Under the pieces are notes generated by a model. That model was not told the origin of the DNA. It worked only from the letters and a program-made list of their open reading frames with translations, and searched no databases. From Flabesymbios commensalis (taxonomy: Eukaryota > Annelida > Polychaeta > Terebellida > Flabelligeridae), in contig OZ024909.1 in the NCBI GenBank assembly GCA_964017125.1, forward strand, positions 49,318,580 to 49,382,579: DNA of 64,000 nucleotides, read 5' to 3'. Shown here piece by piece: positions 1-11,503 of this stretch. Position 1 is the stretch's first letter; every line of letters starts with the position of its first letter. The translations under genes were made by a program, and so were the position numbers.

Positions 1-74
1 TACGTTGGTACACCGTCTGCGACGTTGTACCAGCATTAAACCAACATTGATTCAACTTCTGGTGTCTGCTGGGA
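1..74. mobile_element. Family E copy cut by the window edge
   Basis: CCGTCTGCGACG centre at 12-23, arm ATTAAACCAACATTG and end GTGTCTGCTGGGA at 62-74. Confidence 0.75.
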
Positions 75-258
75 AGTAAAGGTATGATTGCGACAACACG
101 TTTTCAGATTACGCATAGACGTATTTAAATCACACAAGAGGATGCTCGCACAGGAGAATGCATTACATTTAATGAGTTGTTACTTTTTATAATACATGTA
201 TACGAAACATTTTGCGACAACATATCAAAACGATCTAAATAGTACACTACTGTATCGT

Positions 259-323
259 AAAAGGCAAACAGCAGTAACTGGTTACTGTTCAAGTAATCAG
301 TTACCTGGTTACCGCTGTTTATC
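259..323. mobile_element. Family F hairpin
   Basis: AAAGGCAAACAGCAGTAACT at left and GTTACCGCTGTTTATC at right. The middle carries GGTTACTG and CAGTTACC. Confidence 0.7.
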
Positions 324-503
324 TCGGCACAGACGTACTTGATAGATTGTTAATACATACACAGTGAAAGAAACATGATCTTATTTTGCATGATGTTTAA
401 AACCAAAATTCCTTCAATCAATATGAAACAAAATTGGTAGCATTGATACATGATTCAGTTACAAAATTAGCGGTTGTGAACAAAATAGCGTGTGTGATGT
501 CCT

Positions 504-567
504 ACAAAGGCAAACAGCAGTAACTGCTTACTTTCCATGTAAGCAGTTACTGATGTTTGCCTTTGCA
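504..567. mobile_element. Family F hairpin, best copy
   Basis: CAAAGGCAAACAGCAGTAAC, TGCTTAC then GTAAGCAGTTACTG and GTTTGCCTTTG. About 28-base arms around TTTCCAT. Confidence 0.85.
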
Positions 568-576
568 CCGTAGCAG

Positions 577-2085
577 CGTGCTTGTTCCAGACAGCAACAT
601 CTTGCAGCACATTGGCAATTAGAACACTAAGCCTGTGAGCTCGGTTATCCTAATCTCAACACCCGTGATAGGCTGCCACTAAATCAGGACGTGGTCAATC
701 AATAAGGACCATCGGTCATCTCAGCTCTGCTTACAACTCCTAAATGAACCTGTCAATATGAGAGGCGTAAATGAAACGCCAGACGTTATATCGCGTTAGA
801 TTAGTAGGTGACCTTCAGTGTGATGTGCCGGCTAAAACGTGCAGTTAATCACCGAGGCAGGCCAACAGGAAGCCAACGGTGCTGGTTTTAATGATGGGCT
901 AAAGTCTCGCGACGCCGGCCCAGAATTTATCCAGCGATATGGCGCTTTTTGTTTCAACAGGAAACATTTCGCGGTGCTTGTCAATCACGGACGTCCGCTC
1001 TAAACAAGCCGTAATGTGTGCTCGGGATCCCATCCTCCCGCCGTCTAAAAATCTGGCAAACCAAATTAAATGGCTAGAGGTAAAGTGATCCAAGTCCTAC
1101 TTATAAAAAGCTTCAAAAATAAAATGAATTTACAATTTACAAAATCAAATTTCGTTTTTAATGAAAACTTTTTACTTAAAGCTGCTCCTTGGGATGATAC
1201 ATTTTCAATTTTGTCAATTTTGAAAATTTAATTATTATGAAGCTATGTAGCCTACTGATCTTAACTAAAAATACAAAAAAGTTAAAAAACAATTTTAAAG
1301 CAGCAGGTCGTATATTGCCATATAAACAAAACAAGTCAGCAATATACAGCACTTTACACCACATTTTCCCATGCCTTGGACGGTGAGATCAGAGCAATCG
1401 CCGCTAATTGGTGTCTTGTAGTCAGGACATGGGGTGATACACCTGCAACACTAATTGTCTCCCCAACGCAGGGCCGACGACATCAATATGTGGCCCAATG
1501 CTGTAGGAGCATTCAACCCTCCTTCAGCAAGTGTTTAGGTATACAAAAAGTTTGTTTGGGTTTTAAGCGGTTTCATAGAAATGTTGATATAAAATATTTA
1601 GCTGCTTTAAATAATTAGAAGCGTATAGGAAGTCATGCATCAATTGATGTTTATTATTCAATTCTCCTAGCAGGTAAATAGTTATTGATGTCGCAAAATC
1701 CATTTTTGGCGATGTTTTTATGTCATTATATTTTATCAATAAATTTTTGCAATCTGGAAATATCACTTGATTTATAAAAGTCACTACTAGTATAAAAACT
1801 GCCCAGTGTCTCGTGATCTTGCTCCAGTATAAGTATCAGAGGTAAACTGATCCAAAATGTTCCTATAAATTCATCGACTTGGATCACTTTACCAATGGCT
1901 CAGATATTTTAGAATACTATTTCCATATATTAAACTTTCCCAAAATGACATAAGCAGAAAAAAATGAATTTTAGACATGGATCACTTTACATCTGAGCCA
2001 TTCAGTTGATTTACACATTCGGCTAGCTGATAGAATTCTAAAATAGATACAGATACAGAAGATACATAGAGTATGTTGAAATAGC
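577..2085. other. No gene recognised
   Basis: AT-rich single-copy-looking DNA. AAAGTGATCCAAGTCC at 1083 and TCACTTTACC at 1884 hint at a short dispersed repeat (GTGATCC / GGATCAC words at 1085, 1847, 1882 and 1980). The frames present are short. Confidence 0.4.
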
Positions 2086-2140
2086 TCACTTGAAGTGGTG
2101 TCTCGCAATACGCAACGCACAACTTCAAGTGGGTAAAAAT
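2086..2140. mobile_element. Family G hairpin
   Basis: TCACTTGAAGTGGTGTCTCG then CACAACTTCAAGTGGGTAAA. Confidence 0.7.
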
Positions 2141-2289
2141 TAATCATAAATGTTTAATTTGAGATCAAGCATTTGCAAATATTGATGTTTAAACGATCAT
2201 TTCGTTCCCAATAACAGTGATTTGATCGGCTGTAACATGAGTTAATAAAACATTATATCCGTGCTTAGCTGCTTAGTGGGTTAAGGGGA

Positions 2290-2408
2290 ATGAAATGAAT
2301 GGGGTTTTAGGCCACCTTTGTGCACATATAGGCTAAACTGGGCCAGGAAAACCTCCTGAGGATGGGGAGATGAATGCCCTCCAGACACAGGATTTGAAAT
2401 AGCGGGTT
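2290..2408 (-). mobile_element. SINE 3' fragment
   Basis: TTTTAGGCCACCTTTGTGCA through CTCCAGACACAGGATTTGA matches 53250-53360, tail side at left. The tRNA-like heads are absent. Confidence 0.8.
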
Positions 2409-2409
2409 A

Positions 2410-3590
2410 ATATAAGGGGCTAAAAACTACAATCATATTAAACTCGTCAGCTTCATACCAAATCAGGACCGCATGTATGTGGGCAATGTTATGATATTTA
2501 CGTTGAAATACAAGCATAGCATTTATATTCGAATATCTGTATTCACCTTAGACGCATCTGTATACTGAATATCAAGTCTAAAGAAGTTAGATAAATGTAC
2601 AAAGGATGATGTACATTGTAGCATTAATAATGAAAATAGGCCAAGGTCATCATCTTTGAACTCTCGGCAGATGGATCCGGGTGGCAAATAAGAAGTCAAA
2701 TCATCAAAGCATTTTGCTTTGAAATAATAATGACCTTGCCATTCAATGCCATTCAAAAATAAACATGAGATCATTCACCGCATTTTTTTAACTTGATGTG
2801 TATTTCCTGAGATGTATCTGTGAACTGAAAACTAATACTCCCAACACTAACATTCCACAATATATATTGCGCATGAACGAAATTTAGGAGGCGATATGCT
2901 GTGACGTATGGGCGGGGGGGGGGCCTGCAGTCGGAAAAATACATGGCATACGTAATATGAGTTAGACCAACAGTTTTACTTAATTAACTGTTAAAGTTCG
3001 AATTATTGAGTCAAAAGTATACAGTAAGTCTAAAAGTGTGCAGTAATTCACGTTGTTCGGAAAGCTATGTATATGTTTAGAAAACGTAGCGGACAGAGAC
3101 AGACGGACGGCACTGGGGACGACACTATACTCAAATAAAAATAAACCCTACTCTGGTGGTGGGCGCCTATAATGAGACAGTCATCTTATAAAAGATTTAT
3201 ATTATTCATTAGTAAGAAAAAGAAACAGAATAGTAATGAGGTCTGTTCAGTCAACGGAAGAGGTATAAAACCATCACCACATGCCAAGCAACCTAACCTT
3301 ACCTTATTAACAATAAGCCACAATAGTTAACGAGGAGCCGCTAGAAGTGGATATACACAGTACGAAATTAATCAGGGCCGGATACTCACATAATGAAACC
3401 ATAAATACCATATTGTTTTTTATCAGACCTGATTTGACAGAGTACACATAGGTAACGATGAATGTGACGGAGCATATGACAATGTTTTTTTTTTAAATGT
3501 TGCAATATTGTAACAAAAGACGTCAAGGGTGATTTTGCAGTGCACATTGTTACTGGCAGCACCACGCTCTTAATAAATCATTTGACCGGT
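2410..3590. other. No gene recognised
   Basis: AT-rich. A G9 run near 2915. Nothing repeat-like was matched elsewhere in the window. Confidence 0.4.
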
Positions 3591-3595
3591 ACCGG

Positions 3596-4240
3596 TAGAT
3601 CATTGCTTTACGTCACTTTTCGGCACAAAAGGTCTTTTAACTGACATTGTAATACGATAAAAACGTTGTAGTCAATTGATGAGATGAAATGATGTACAGA
3701 TGATGATGTGAGGGTGGGGGTGATAGGGCATGGTGTGTTATTGAGAGCGTTTTCCTTCGCTCGCCCGATAAGGGGTTCTGAGCATGTCTAGGGGATCTAC
3801 CGACAGCCGGAGACTTGGGTTTCGCTGTGCAATTTAATGCTGAAACTCCGTGGCATTTCGCGCAGCTCCGCTATCCCCGTGTCGGATAGTTCCCAGAGTA
3901 ACAATAGGAGGGATAACTCTCTCTGGGTAACTCCATTCATCCCACAGGAGAGACCTAATGTCAAACACGCTAAATTGCCGGTTATTTAAGGCTACCAAAG
4001 CCTACACCAGCGCCAGCACTGATGCGAGAGCTGCATTAGCACCGCAGTTGAGCGGGGGAACCATGGTACGCCACTGGTAATCCGCCCGAAGATACGAGGA
4101 TGCTGCAGCTTCCCTTGGATGATTGCTGTAGACTAGAGCTTCCGTACCATGCCATACAGCATGCAACTGACCGAACAGATCTCTAATGACCCTCCCCAGA
4201 TGGGCGAAAAAAGTACTACTACTACAATAATCCCAGTACC
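3596..4240 (-). mobile_element. Retroposon tail family A, longest copy
   Basis: About 645 bp shared with 60222-60793 and, in part, with 17883-18183, 21613-21871, 48330-48515 and 49318-49580. Read on the minus strand it ends CGAAAAGTGACGTAAAGCAA followed in other copies by (TAC)n. Copies are cut at different points at the other end, and two have target duplications, which is how 5'-truncated LINE or SINE copies look. No reverse transcriptase was seen, so it may be a LINE 3' end or a SINE. Confidence 0.6.
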
Positions 4241-4603
4241 CCATTAAATCATTTGAACAGTTTGGGATACTATACTGCACATGTACGACGACGATAACCG
4301 AGATCCGACACAGTCTAGGTTTGATCTCGGTATCTCCAGGTTAGGAGTCAAACCGAATGTGCTACTAAAGGGTATAGAAACCATCAAGCGTGCGCGCAGT
4401 CAGACTGATAACTTGGTATGTTCACGCCACCCACGATCAATGTGCATGGATGTACAAGGGGTCCGCTTCCGTGTACGTTGATGTTTATGATCGCACACCG
4501 CATGCAGAGTTGTCATCCCTCTGAGCTTAGTTGTATAAAACCACTTATGATCAACGTTCATGTCTAAACGAGGTTTACTGTAAAACAACCAATGCTCATT
4601 AAA

Positions 4604-4692
4604 CATGAGAAGCTGACCCAATGCTGGCTTAATGTTGATCCATCATCTGCGCCGCTGGCCAAACATTAAACCAACATCTCCTTGTTTCCCGG
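4604..4692. mobile_element. Family E copy
   Basis: GACCCAATGCTGGCTTAATG, centre CATCTGCGCCGCTGGCC, then CATTAAACCAACATCTC and a decayed end TTGTTTCCCGGG. Confidence 0.75.
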
Positions 4693-5071
4693 GTGATGGG
4701 TTTAATATAATCAATACTGATGCCACTAATGATACCATGATCTGATTATCTGAATCATTACCATAGTCATGATGTAATCATGCAACCGTCGCCGCCATGG
4801 AAACTTCACAATTAAACTGCTTCCGTGTCACGGACAAAAACTGGCATTAATCACTATTTTATTAATGGTAATGAAAATACAGGGAAATAATTATGTTCTT
4901 CCGGAGGCCTTGTGACGAAATTAGACGGCATTTTAATGCTAGCTTAGTTTCAACAGGCACTCAATATTCGTCTCAGTTTCATGGCACCCATGTTTTTCTG
5001 TCGTTTTTACACGGTTGACTGTGTTCATAAATGGCGGTCACTGGCACCGTGTCTGCCGCGAAGTGAATTAT

Positions 5072-5271
5072 AGGCCGGGAGCCAGATCTAGCCCTCGTAC
5101 ACACAAAAGCTAAGAAATTTTCACTGCGATTTTTATTTAACTTGACCATTGGGACATAGCGAGTTTTGGTTCTTTTTTGCTAAACAGGACGCTTTAAGTC
5201 CTAGAGCCAATTTTACCATTTTTTAGAAGGACACCAAAATAAAATTGACAGCAATTCGAAAAATTGTTCAA
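5072..5271. mobile_element. One-ended relative of the 22567-22810 MITE
   Basis: Begins with the same terminal repeat (AGGCCGGGAGCCAGATCTAG) and follows the MITE interior to CAGCAATTCGAAAAATTG. The second terminal repeat is not found; sequence continues into AT-rich DNA. Confidence 0.7.
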
Positions 5272-5826
5272 AATAGTAGTAGTTTTACTTCTTTTCACTA
5301 TTGTTTTATTCATAGCCCTCGGCCATATACACATGTAGGTCACTGAAAAATATTTTTGCTCAGATTTCATTTTGAATATTTTTTTCAACCCTTTTATCAA
5401 TACTGGCGCCTAAAAAATACAAACATTATAAAATATGTGTCAAGTTTGTAAATCTGTTATTTTTGCTGCACCCTAAACATATACCCCTACCCATTTAAAG
5501 GGCTGGTGCCTGGGATGCATCATTGCCGCCTTTAACAGAATAAAGACTCAGATTAGACAATGAACTGGGCAAGTGATAACCACATAGCCCCCCTATGTGG
5601 CGACAGAAGCAAATCTTTACAATGAAAATCTTTAAAATTTGACCATTCGGAGCACCTAAAAGTAGGAATTTGTTGCGACTGGTTTTCTGTCTCCTGTCCA
5701 CCCTTAATTAGTGTGAGATAGACATATTTTTCAAACATTCATTATTATTTTTTTGAAAAGAAACAGGGTAAAATATATCAACTTTGTGCTAGTCTTGGCC
5801 AATAATTGAAACGTTGAGCGGGACTT

Positions 5827-5945
5827 GAAACAACGTTATGGAGAGTAAATATGCTAAGATTCATGATAATTATCATAGAATACCTTGAAACAACGTTGTT
5901 CCAAAGTAGATATGCTAAGATTGATAGTAATTATCATAGACTATC
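5827..5945. repeat. Tandem duplication, about 58 bp
   Basis: CTTGAAACAACGTT then AATATGCTAAGATT and AATTATCATAGA recur once with about 85% identity by eye. Confidence 0.75.
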
Positions 5946-6047
5946 CTACCCTATGATAATTATAGCACACCACAAGCACAATCCACAGTAGGCTATGGGG
6001 ATCGCCTGAAACGGACAAGGGCTTAGAGTTGGACGTGCTGCCCTCTC

Positions 6048-6356
6048 AAGCACTTGGCGTTGCATAAAATAATAAGGACCACGGGATAAAGATTATTCCT
6101 CAATTACCATGATTCTTTCACCTGGCTGATGGCGAATTTATTTCTCAAAGATATATCATCGCTGAGACTCAGTCTTGAGAACTAATGGATAAAAAACAGG
6201 GTCGCTTTTTCAATTTCCAAAATTTAATTGTTTCAGGGCTTATTTGAATTTTTCGTATTTACTCAGTGCAATATATAGACCTCCAGTATAGCCACTGACA
6301 CGAAATAATTCAGATACAGCTGGGACTCAACAGTTTTTTTTACCAGAGACGAAATG
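6048..6356 (+). repeat. Long inverted repeat, arm A (partner 8545-8857)
   Basis: From CAAGCACTTGG to ACCAGAGACGAAAT this arm is the diverged reverse complement of 8545-8857, about 310 bp each. Shared blocks include GGACCACGGGATAAAG and CAGATACAGCTGGGACTC. The pair encloses 2.2 kb, including the 180-bp array and arm B. Confidence 0.85.
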
Positions 6357-6379
6357 CAAGGATTACAGAAATTACAAAA

Positions 6380-7330
6380 TGACTGCCAAAATGTATATAA
6401 GTGTCAATATCTCAGCGCCTAATCCACTTAGAATCGAGATATTTTAGTCTAAATATACAATTACAGGGGTACTGATAATAAATAAAGTATTTTTAAACAC
6501 TTTAATCAAACACAGAGCATTTTAATGACTTTAATGGCAGCTATTTTACAAAATGGCTGACCAAATATATGATAAGTGTCTATAATTTTTATGCCAGCTT
6601 CTAGTCCACAAATATTCTGAATATCTGTCTAAATATATATTTTGAAGACCACTTGTAACAAAACAAAATATTTTTGCGAGACAAAAAAAATGTTTGACTT
6701 CAGTGGTGGCCATTTTTAAATGTTTGACTTCAGTGGTGGCCATTTTAAAAATGGCCGACAAAGTCCACATACGACGCGTGTCAATATCTCAGCATCTAAT
6801 CCACCTAAAATTGAAATATTTTATCTAAATATATATACATTTTCAGGGGTACTGATAAAGAATAAAGTATTTGTAAACACATTAATCCAACAGAATAAAA
6901 GACATTTTACTGACTTTAGTGGTGGCCATTCTACAAAATGGCCGACCAAATCTGAGTACGTATCAATATCTCAGCTTCTAATCCACCTCAAATCGCATAT
7001 TTTTTATCTAAATATAGATTTTCAGGGGTACTAATACTAAAAAAAGTATTTTTGAACACATTAATCCATGAAAAAAATATTTTTACTGATTCCATCGGTG
7101 GTCATTGTACAAACTGGCCCGACCAAATCTACATGTATACGTGTTAATATCACAGCTTATAATCCAAGTAAAATCGGAATATTTGTATCTGAATATACAT
7201 TTTCAGAGGAACTGATAAAAAAATATTTTTAGAAATTTTAATCAAACAAAAGAACAATTTCATGAATTTAATGGCAGCCAGTTTACAAAAAGGCCGGCCG
7301 AATATATTTAGGTGTCAATGTCAGCTAACT
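6380..7330 (+). repeat. Tandem array, unit about 180 bp
   Basis: Five to six diverged units are marked by TCAATATCTCAGC-like anchors at about 6403, 6581, 6781, 6961, 7145 and 7316. Each unit then has a TCTAATCCAC block, TTTTATCTAAATATA, TTTCAGGGGTACTGATAA, TTAATCCAACA and a GGTGGCCATT...AAATGGCCGACC inverted motif. One unit carries an extra 25-bp local duplication (TGTTTGACTTCAGTGGTGG at 6690 and 6720). It sits inside the first long inverted-repeat pair. The 104-codon frame at 6720-7034 is repeat-derived. Confidence 0.8.
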
Positions 7331-7762
7331 ATGCATTTATGAGCGATTTGTATACAACAACAAACATTTCACAGGCCACAACTGCGGGCACTAAAAAAAT
7401 AGCTATTTCAATAGATATATGTTTCAACACTGTCTCATACTCGAGGGCAAGGATTACAGAAAATAGACCCTAAGCACATTAATTCTACAGAAGAATTCAA
7501 TGGCGGTCATATAATTGTCGGTCAAAAATATATAAAATAAATGTAGATCAATTTCTTAAATTTCCTGGTAATTTTTAGTTATATAGTCCAGTTACCGGTG
7601 ATATGCTCTATAAAGAACCCTTGAAGTCATTCGATAAAAGTAGGACGTAAGGCTTCCTCCAGTCGTGATATTGCCATGAATGTGCAGACAGCGACGTAAA
7701 CTATATTCACTCATAATCCAGTCACAATGTAATTGTTGTGTCTAAATATAATTTGTTAGTGG

Positions 7763-8365
7763 CAGTGGCGTATCCAGAAATAAATTAAGGGGGGGTGCTC
7801 AGATTTCAAAGAAACCATTCAACAGCAGGGACCTATAGGGGGCATGCTTTCGCAAAATTTTGAAAAAATAAACATCAGATAGTGCGATTTCGTGGTACAT
7901 GTATCTTTGCTGTAAAACGAAGATATGAGATACTGGCTGAAATGTCAGTTTTAACTTAATGACAGATTAACCTAGCCTACTCTAGTCCAACTATTTAAGC
8001 TAACACAACCACACAACGGAAAAAAACGTAAACATGATCATTAGCTCATTTAATAGCGAGTGCGAGTTACTAGGCATATTAAATGAGCTAGATAAAAATA
8101 AACAGCTGTCGATCCAATGTTGCGTTATTGTTTGGCCAGCGTAGCAGACGGTGGAGCAACAATAATATTAATCAAACGCTGGGTCACCCTCATTGTGATA
8201 ATAATTAAGCAACCTTGTTTGTGGAATGCCGAGTATGCAATTATGTACGGCCTAATTATGCAACAATCATCTATTAAAAGTGATAACATGTCACTGAAAA
8301 AAGTTGTGGACCATTAAATTGCTTACTACGTTTACTAATGATCACTTAAAATTCCTGAGATATTT
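7763..8365 (+). mobile_element. Long terminal inverted repeat, arm B, with hAT-like end
   Basis: Starts CAGTGGCGTATCCAGAAATA and runs about 600 bp to TTAAAATTCCTGAGATA. The reverse complement lies at 9940-10525 and ends CTGGATACGCCACTG. Ends of the form CAGTGGCG(T/G)A are common in hAT transposons (established), so 7763-10525 may be one non-autonomous element with very long inverted ends. Flanks share only GTGG, not a convincing 8-bp duplication. The arm holds its own hairpin (TAGCTCATTTAATA at 8043 with its inverse ending 8090) and a family E hairpin centre near 8130-8150. Confidence 0.7.
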
Positions 8366-8544
8366 ATTTTTATTTCACCCTTATGAATTTGCCACCCTCC
8401 CCTATGGCAGAATATTTTTTAATGCAAATGTTATATTCCAGTTCATCATCAGTTAGGCCTATATCAGATATTTGTTTTAGTATTGGTTGTAGTTCCACAT
8501 TTTTAAAACAACTTTACTGCCAATTTTCAATTCTTATTCTTGAT

Positions 8545-8857
8545 TTCGTCTCTGGTAAAAAAAAACTGTTGAGTCCCAGCTGTATCTGAATTATTTCGGG
8601 TCAGTGGCTATACTGGAGGTCTATATATTGCACTGAGAAAATACGAAAAATTCAAATAGGCCCTAAAACAATTAAATTTTGGAAATTGAAAAAGCGACCC
8701 TGTTTTTTATCCATTTGTTCTCAAAACTGAGTCTCAGAGATGATATCTCTTGAGAAATAAATTCGCCATCACCCAGGTGAAAAAATCATGGTAATTGAGG
8801 AATAATCTTTATCCCGTGGTCCTTATTATTTTATTGTATGCAACCCCAAGTGCTTGT
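8545..8857 (-). repeat. Long inverted repeat, arm A'
   Basis: Reverse complement of 6048-6356 with scattered substitutions and a few one-base indels. The 68-codon frame at 8383-8589 runs into this arm and is not a gene. Confidence 0.85.
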
Positions 8858-8873
8858 ATTAAAACATGTATAT

Positions 8874-9085
8874 TCCGGCGACCATTTTTAAAAATGGCCA
8901 CCATAGGTCAAAGGTCAAATTTGCGTATTTGTTATTGTCTTTTTTGTAATACTTGGTTCTGATAATGTATATTTCGACACCAAGAACATTTTTTTAAGTG
9001 ATTTAGAAACTGAGATATTGAGACATGTATATACTGACGGCCATTTTGAAAAGATGGCCGCCATTAAGGTCAAGGGTCAAATTTG
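8874..9085 (+). repeat. Two-unit tandem repeat with AAAATGGCC motif
   Basis: Two units about 165-170 bp apart each read GGCCATTTT-AAAAATGGCC-type hairpin followed by GGTCAAAGGTCAAATTTG or GGTCAAGGGTCAAATTTGG. The hairpin resembles that of the 6380-7330 array on the other side of the inverted repeat, so the two may be a diverged pair. Confidence 0.5.
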
Positions 9086-9262
9086 GAATGGCTCTAAAGC
9101 TAAAATTTACCGTCATGGTATGTTCTCCTAGCATCCTAGCATGCAAAATTTCATGCTTTTATCATTAAAAGAACAATTGTTTTACCAGTCAGCCTAACTA
9201 TGTGTCAGCTGAGTGTTGTTGTGTAGGCCTATGCCTATGGGACAGACACTGGACAGACTGAC

Positions 9263-9378
9263 CTAGCAAACACTATAACGCTGGACAATCACTTGGAACC
9301 AGCGTTATTTCAATTGTGGCACACCGTCTACGACGCTGGCCCAACATTTGGTCAGCGTTGCCGTATTACCATTAAACC
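9263..9378. mobile_element. Family E copy with an extra hairpin near one end
   Basis: CTAGCAAACACTATAACGCT, then a separate stem ATAACGCTGG/CCAGCGTTAT enclosing CAATCACTTGGA, then the centre CACACCGTCTACGACGCTGG. The far end is lost next to 9389-9502. Confidence 0.65.
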
Positions 9379-9388
9379 AGGTGCAATT

Positions 9389-9502
9389 CCCAGCTAACAC
9401 GAAACGTTTACCCAATGTTGTTTTAATGCCGGGCCGACGTCGGAGACGGCGGGCCAACATTGAAACAACATTCACTTGGATCATAGTATCGTGTTTGCAG
9501 GG
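9389..9502. mobile_element. Family E hairpin, complete copy
   Basis: CCCAGCTAACACGA start and TCGTGTTTGCAGGG end, with centre CCGGGCCGACGTCGGAGACG. It directly follows another copy (9263-9378) 10 bases away. Confidence 0.85.
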
Positions 9503-9939
9503 TTGATGTTCCCTACAGGTCATGTGTCTTATACAGTTATGTACACACAGGGGTAGGTGGTATATGCATACTGCATACGTTCATGGGGATAGCACAGTGT
9601 ATCAACTGAGGTATACACTGTCAGGTTGGTATTGCCGGTGTATTGCTAAGGTCACGTGCCACGCGTGACGTCACCTAATATAGCCAGATGCACAACCTCG
9701 CATAGCTGACGTTCTATTAGAGATGGGGAAATAAGGCGTCATTTGTATCAGCGTTCATCGGACCATCTACGCTAAAATCTCAAGATGTGGCTTCGTGATG
9801 CAATGAAAAAAATTATTCTTAACACACACATGGAGATAGATATGTTCTCAATTCGATAAATTTAAAGTTATTGTCGTGAAATAAATCATACAGAAAACCA
9901 CTCAGACCAACACCATGCTAACAGTAGATCGTTAGTAAT

Positions 9940-10525
9940 CTCTCAGGAATTTTAGGTGATCAATAGTAAACGTTGTAAGCATTTTAATGGTCCACATCTT
10001 TTTTCAATGACATGTTTTCCATTTTAATAGATGATTCTTGCATAATTAGGCCGTACATAATTGTATAATCGGCATTCCACAAACAAGGTTGCATAATTAT
10101 TATCACAATGAGGGTGACCCAACGTTTGATTAAAATTATTGTTGCTCCACCGTCTGCTACGCTGGCCAAACATTAACACAACATTGGATCGACAGCTGTT
10201 TATTTTTATCCAGCTCATCCAATATTCCTAGCAGTTCGCACTCGCTATTAAATGAGCTAATGATCATGCTTACGTTTTTTTCAATTGTGTGGTTGTGTTA
10301 GCTCAAATAGTTGAGTAGGCTAGGTTAATCTGTCCTAAAGTTAAAACTGACATTTCAGCCAGTATCTCATATCTTTGTTTTACAGATACCACGAAATCGC
10401 ACTATTTGATGTTTATTTTTTTCAAAATTTTGCGGAAGCATGCCCCCTATAGGTCCCTGCTGTTGAATGGTTCCTTTGAAATCTGAGCACCCCCCCCCCT
10501 TAATTTATTTCTGGATACGCCACTG
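9940..10525 (-). mobile_element. Long terminal inverted repeat, arm B'
   Basis: Reverse complement of 7763-8365, with a somewhat different length and scattered changes. Of the small hairpin in arm B, one side has decayed here (CAGCTCATCCAATATTCC). The family E centre is kept (CACCGTCTGCTACGCTGG). Short frames here mirror those of arm B. Confidence 0.7.
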
Positions 10526-10747
10526 GTGGGACCCAAGCGGTCATGCTACGAAATCTTATCTATCTTACATAACAACTTTCCTGTATAAAAAACAGTTACG
10601 CAATTATGTTTGCTACTTAGAATGGGATATACACATCGGGTAAGAATATTTAGTACATCTTCAGCAAAAGTGAGGAATTTTCCAGACCACAACCATTCTA
10701 GTATATTTATATGCTTAATAACCAAAATGTATGTTCTTACAACTTTG

Positions 10748-10820
10748 CGCGGCTCACATGAGTTTGTCACCGGTTGCCGCAAGCGTTGCGGCAACCGGTG
10801 ACAAAACTCCTATGAGACGC
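10748..10820. repeat. Near-perfect palindrome, about 33-bp arms
   Basis: TTTGTCACCGGTTGCCGCAA and TTGCGGCAACCGGTGACAAA flank GCG. Outside them GGCTCACATGAG and CTCCTATGAG extend the symmetry. It lacks the ends of families E, F and H. Confidence 0.85.
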
Positions 10821-11078
10821 ACCACAACAGCTCATCCGTGGTCGTATCTTACTCAAATCATATTTATGGCCTCCCGCAAATCGTGCAGATCATTTGTATC
10901 TCGGGGACTGACGCCTCTAATCCCCCCGGAGGCTCAGCAGGCAGAACACCGCCACTCCGCCATTTGTTATCCCCGCAATTCATGAGACGTTCTTTCCGCA
11001 GTGATTTTTCAGACGGAATTAACGTCAGCTCGAACTTTAAGGGGTTTGAAACTATCTTGCAATAGCACGGAGGGTAAT

Positions 11079-11395
11079 GGGCCCTGGTGTAGGTAGTGAT
11101 TCAGTATCACCGCCTTCTGAGATTCCTTCACCGCTTTCGGTATCCAGGTTTCAAAGAAGAAAATCTATTCTTGCACGTGAAAAATGGAAATTATGGGGAG
11201 CCTCAGTGACCGACAGGTAGCGTGCTCGGTCTCAGGTCGACAGGGTTCGAACAAAATCATGTGTCTGGAGGACAGTCTAATCTCATTATTAGGTCTATTT
11301 CGTAACCTCATTATGTTTTCCTGGTCCAGTTGTAAACTGTATGTGCTCAAAAGTGATAAAGCATCAATTCAACATTCATGCATTTGTTCATTCAT
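11079..11395 (+). mobile_element. Diverged tRNA-derived SINE, forward copy
   Basis: GGGGAGCCTCAGTGACCGAC, GGTAGCGTGCTCGG and GACAGGGTTCGAA form the second tRNA-like unit. GGTAGTGATTCAGTATCACC upstream looks like a decayed first head. The body TTTCCTGGTCCAGTTG and a tail of ATTCATT repeats follow. Confidence 0.65.
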
Positions 11396-11503
11396 TCGTT
11401 CATGGAACTTCGTGGACGTAAATGAGCTTAGTTACCTCCATTGGACAATAAGCATGTCGTAAACAACCGGGCGAACACGAGAAGTTGACATCGAGTCAAC
11501 GTT

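Noticed and set aside
1460-1505. Another family E copy
   Set aside because: Only GGGCCGACGACATC and TGGCCCAATG resemble it; arms do not pair.
11185-11280. A real tRNA gene on the basis of box A and box B words
   Set aside because: The anticodon arm and acceptor stem do not close, and the same words occur inside a SINE at 53234 and 14780.
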